Position numbers and translations under genes: made by a program
Shown: positions 60,957 to 64,000 of the stretch, in pieces
How positions within the stretch are numbered: position 1 is the first letter of the stretch
How the letters are laid out: each line of letters starts with the position of its first letter
Assembly (NCBI RefSeq): GCF_003324165.1
Contig: NW_025407842.1
Location: 90,081 to 154,080 of the forward strand
Source of the DNA: Naegleria lovaniensis
Lineage: Eukaryota > Heterolobosea > Eutetramitea > Acrasida > Naegleriidae
Direction: 5' to 3'
DNA: 64,000 nt
The notes under the pieces: model-generated
The model's database searches: none
What the model saw: only the letters and a program-made list of their open reading frames with translations
Told to the model about the DNA's origin: nothing

Positions 60957-61835
60957 ATGTCACAATTTGCCTTGTTGTTGGAGGATGAGGTGAATGAATC
61001 TGAGATCATTTCTTCAAGAAAGCATCAACGTTCAAAACAAAAATCTAAAAAGAAATCACTCTTTCGTGAAGAATTTTCAAGAATTGCCTACGATCCTGTG
61101 ATTTGGTTTCATGTATTGACATTTATAGAGTTTAAATATTTATATCCGTTGTGTGCTCGAATCGACAAGTTGAGATGTGAAATGATTTATTCACGAGCCA
61201 TGGGTCATCACGTATTGATGTATGAATTTAAAACCATTCTCAATGGAGAGGAAGAACATGACACACGAGTATGGTTTCAAAAGTTTGTTCGAAGGGAATC
61301 CATGATGGACTTGTTGCATCGAGAGGATCCTCAATGCCATTTTAAGGAATTAAGAGAATTTGTGAAAATCTATTCGGACGACAAACGTAGTGAACAACAG
61401 AAACACTCTTCTCAACAACAACTGTTACCTTCCAAGGAAAAAAATTACACTCCTGAACATGTGCATGAATTTACAATTTTCGTCAAGTTATTTCTCTCAC
61501 TCTTGAAACGAAGAAATCAAATACAACTTTTCAACATGAAAATTCGAATGAGATACCAACAAGTAGCCACAAATGAAGGGAGTAGAGATTATAGCAAAAA
61601 TTTTCACATGCTCAACGAGACCAAGCATGATGAAGATCGAAAAGAGGATATTCACAAAAGCCATGTCAATAATCTTGACCAAAATTTAAGAAAACAACTT
61701 CATTGCGATCATTTTGAGAATGTGGTTCGAATGGTTGGATCAAAAACAATGATTTCACAATGTAAGGCATGTGGCATTTCCATGGATATTTCTCATGTCA
61801 CACCCAAAAATTTAAATTACAAATACAAGTATTAG
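60957..61835 (+). CDS. F-box-like protein with C-terminal Cys/His cluster
   Basis: The start is the Met after seven A at 60957; an upstream in-frame Met at 60936 adds seven residues. The product has about 292 residues. After a Lys/Ser-rich leader, residues about 40-80 (YDPVIWFHVLTFIEFKYLYPLCARIDKLRCEMIYSRAMG) look like an F-box. The middle is helical and charged. The last 60 residues hold LHCDHF and QCKACGISMDISH, a pattern that could bind one zinc. No frame break is seen. F-box proteins select substrates for SCF ubiquitin ligases; the target is unknown. The family is judged by eye only. Confidence 0.6.
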   Translation: MSQFALLLEDEVNESEIISSRKHQRSKQKSKKKSLFREEFSRIAYDPVIWFHVLTFIEFKYLYPLCARIDKLRCEMIYSRAMGHHVLMYEFKTILNGEEEHDTRVWFQKFVRRESMMDLLHREDPQCHFKELREFVKIYSDDKRSEQQKHSSQQQLLPSKEKNYTPEHVHEFTIFVKLFLSLLKRRNQIQLFNMKIRMRYQQVATNEGSRDYSKNFHMLNETKHDEDRKEDIHKSHVNNLDQNLRKQLHCDHFENVVRMVGSKTMISQCKACGISMDISHVTPKNLNYKYKY

Positions 61836-61955
61836 GATTTGTAAATTCGAATCTTGAATGGTTAACGATGACGTAGTGTTAGATCTTGTTATTGTTGACG
61901 TCATGTTCCGACATGTTTGTTCGAGCTCCCGTACAGAATGTCACACTTAAAAAAA

Positions 61956-63158
61956 ATGTCTCAAGTGAGGTTGACATTAATTTCTTCCCTTCTCACACCA
62001 CATTGTAACATCATGAATGATGATGAAACAACATGTTCCCATTCAACCAACACACACATGGATGATTTAATGACAAGATTGAAAATGAAATTGTTGGAAA
62101 CAAGGAGAGAGTGCACGGCAAAACCCTTCGTTCCTTTCAATTGTCATGCTGTTGATACTTTGAAAATTAATTCCGAAAAACACAGTTTTCAGAGCATACG
62201 TGACGTCAAGATTTCCTACTCGAATCGATACATTTTAGTGAGCGATTTATGTTTTTTGGGTTCCAATTTTTCAATGATCAAAGTGTTTGATTTAACCACA
62301 AGTCTCTTTCTCAAAGCCATAGGTCCCTATCACAATGGTCCTCAATTTTTATGTGTGGAAGATCGACCATTTCTTGAACATTCTTATCATGTCAGCGACG
62401 CTTTGATTTTTTCACATTCCTTTCTAGAGGGAAATTCACACCAACAACAACTCTCAAAATTCCATTTGAAACAACTGGTCGAGAACGAGCAAGGAACATA
62501 TCAGAGTGTTTGGACAGTGGATGTTGGCGATACATCGTTGGAAGTATGCTCGCGTTTGATTCTCATCTCTATGTCGTGCGTGATCAGTCCATGATTCAAA
62601 TTTTCAATTCTAAAACTGGAGAGTACTTGACCAACATTCTGGAGACATTTCACATCATCCTTCGCTGTTTCTCTGTTCTCATAAGATACAACTGTATGAA
62701 CTTGCCTAAATGTCCACACTCGTGAAATCATTGCATGTGCCAATTATGGACAAGTAGTGTTCTTTCAACGCAAGTTCGAAGGATCCCCTTGCGACTATGA
62801 ACAAGATACTCGAAAAATCTACCTCTCACCCAATTCTTCCTATTACGCAAGGAGATGTTGTTACGATCGTGTCTCAATGAATAACATTCTTGTTGCTGGA
62901 TTTTACAACAGTTACTATGATGGATTAGCCGTTCATGTCATACACGACAAGTCGTTGCAAATAGTTTCGTTTTTTGAAGGAGGAAGCTCACGAGAGCATG
63001 TGGCAGGTATGTGTGTGAATGAACTCACAGGAGAGTTGTTGGTATGTGAGAGAAATGTAGCGCGTGTGTTTGTTGGCTTTGAACATGCTGCAGAACCAAT
63101 TGAGGAAACGTCAACAACCACTTCATCCTCGGATCGTCATTGGTGTTCCATTATCTAA
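61956..63158 (+). CDS. Beta-propeller-like protein ending in a CaaX-like motif
   Basis: The start at 61956 follows eight A. After about 40 residues the protein shows repeated strand patterns of an NHL or WD-like propeller: VKISYSNRYILVSDLCFLG, MIKVFDLTTSLFLKAIG, FDSHLYVVRDQSMIQIFNSKTGEYL and VAGMCVNELTGELLVCERNVARVFVG. The coding text changes frame near 62540 and again between about 62650 and 62760, so at least two frame steps occur. The C-terminus is Thr/Ser-rich and ends CSII before the stop, a fit to a prenylation box. If real, the protein would be held on a membrane. Propeller proteins with NHL-type repeats are common in Naegleria-type genomes. Partner and substrate are unknown. Confidence 0.6.
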
Positions 63159-63293
63159 TGATGAAGTATGAATAAAGGTCCATTAATTTTTTTCAAAACC
63201 AATTGGGTCTTTTCTGAATTTAGGAAAAATTAAAGATTCCTTAAGAGGTAATGTCGAAATTCTTTAGAATAATTCTGAGACACATCCTGAGTG

Positions 63294-64000
63294 TTAGGCA
63301 AGCTGAATGGGTGTATGAGAGAGAGTTCTAACGCTTGACGTTTGAACATTGGTATTGGTCAAATATTTGCTATGTTTCAATGCATCTTCACCTCTATCTG
63401 AAAAATCATTATGAGATAAATGCAGTTCCAAAAGATTTGATAAATATTGACTTGAGGCAATACTTATTGCACCTTCATCAGTTATTTGATTGAACTCGAG
63501 ATCTAATTTGGTAAGATTTTTCAAATATTCACTGTTGGCAATTCTTGTTGCTCCTGAATCACCAACATTGTTGCTATATAGCTTCAATTCTTGCAATTTC
63601 GATAAATAGCTACTTGAGGCTAGTATTGAGGCAAAGTCTCCTCCAAGAGAGTTATTTCTCAAGGATAGAAAGGTCAAACGGCTCATATTTGGACTTGACA
63701 CAATGCAAATAGCTCCTCGTTCTTGAATATTAGTGTGATCCAAACTTAAATATGTCAAATTCTTCATGTTGAGGCAATAAGCATTGCAGAAGATGATCCA
63801 AGATTGTTTCCAGAAAGATTTAAAAAGGTCAATTTTGTCAAAATTCACTTCCAGCCAATGCCAACGCTCCAGCATTTTCAATAGAATTGGCATCCAAATT
63901 CAAAATTGTCAAGTTACACATCTGAGGACTTTGAGCAATCGCCATTGCGCCTCTGTCTTCAATATGTCCAAACAATAAGTGTAATTCTGTGAATTTTGCA
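63294..64000 (-). CDS. Leucine-rich-repeat protein, partial
   Basis: The gene runs leftward, enters at the right edge and stops at 63294. Repeats of about 24-25 residues follow the ribonuclease-inhibitor type: NLTYLSLDHTNIQERGAICIV, RLTFLSLRNNSLGGDFASILA, KLQELKLYSNNVGDSGATRIA, NLTKLDLEFNQITDEGAISIA, NLLELHLSHNDFSDRGEDAL. At least three more repeats lie between 63784 and 64000 in other frames; a missing T near 63841 and a second step near 63775 would account for this. LRR proteins of this type bind other proteins; nothing more can be said. The last 20 residues (QTSSVRTLSHTPIQLA) do not form a repeat and mark the end. Confidence 0.8.

Overview
The window is nuclear DNA of a protist. It is AT-rich and gene-dense, with genes on both strands, short spacers and small GT-AG introns (about 46 to 130 nt where I could place both ends). 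The gene set fits a free-living amoeboflagellate of the Heterolobosea, most likely Naegleria or a close relative: F-box and DUF4116 proteins, atypical kinases, a radial-spoke-type RIIa protein, a GH14 beta-amylase, a giant UBR4-like protein and low-complexity Asn/Ser/Gln tracts. The taxon is inferred from content, not from an alignment. Most start codons follow a run of 5 to 8 A, which helped in choosing starts.

Layout. 1-8.5 kb: a Sir2-family gene cut by the window edge, a C2-domain kinase, NAA38, a Sel1-like protein and an RSP7-like flagellar protein. 8.7-14.1 kb: a secreted alpha-carbonic anhydrase, a secreted beta-amylase and a class I aminotransferase. 14.3-24 kb: a broken coiled-coil gene, an ADP-ribosylglycohydrolase, an atypical kinase and a kelch protein. 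24-30.5 kb: an F-box protein, a peroxiredoxin-like/RGS fusion and a broken DUF4116 gene. 30.6-38.3 kb: UQCRH, a CRYZL1-like reductase, UTP25 and two proteins of unknown function. 38.8-43 kb: a tiny metallothionein-like gene, a long coiled-coil protein and a START-domain protein. 43.3-56.4 kb: a roughly 13 kb UBR4-type E3 gene. 56.4-64 kb: a Rho-family GTPase, a fumarylacetoacetase-fold hydratase, an RRM-CID protein, an F-box-like protein, a beta-propeller-like protein ending in a CaaX-like motif, and an LRR gene cut by the right edge.

Many genes are interrupted by a single reading-frame step. In at least six cases one extra base in a short homopolymer restores both the family motif and the exon phases. 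The simplest explanation is residual one-base deletions in a draft assembly. Two genes (14.4-17.9 kb and 28.1-30.5 kb) carry so many breaks that real decay is also possible. I see no tRNA, rRNA, CRISPR array, transposon or virus-like element. Neighbouring genes do not form an obvious pathway; they are ordinary single eukaryotic genes, often in divergent pairs.
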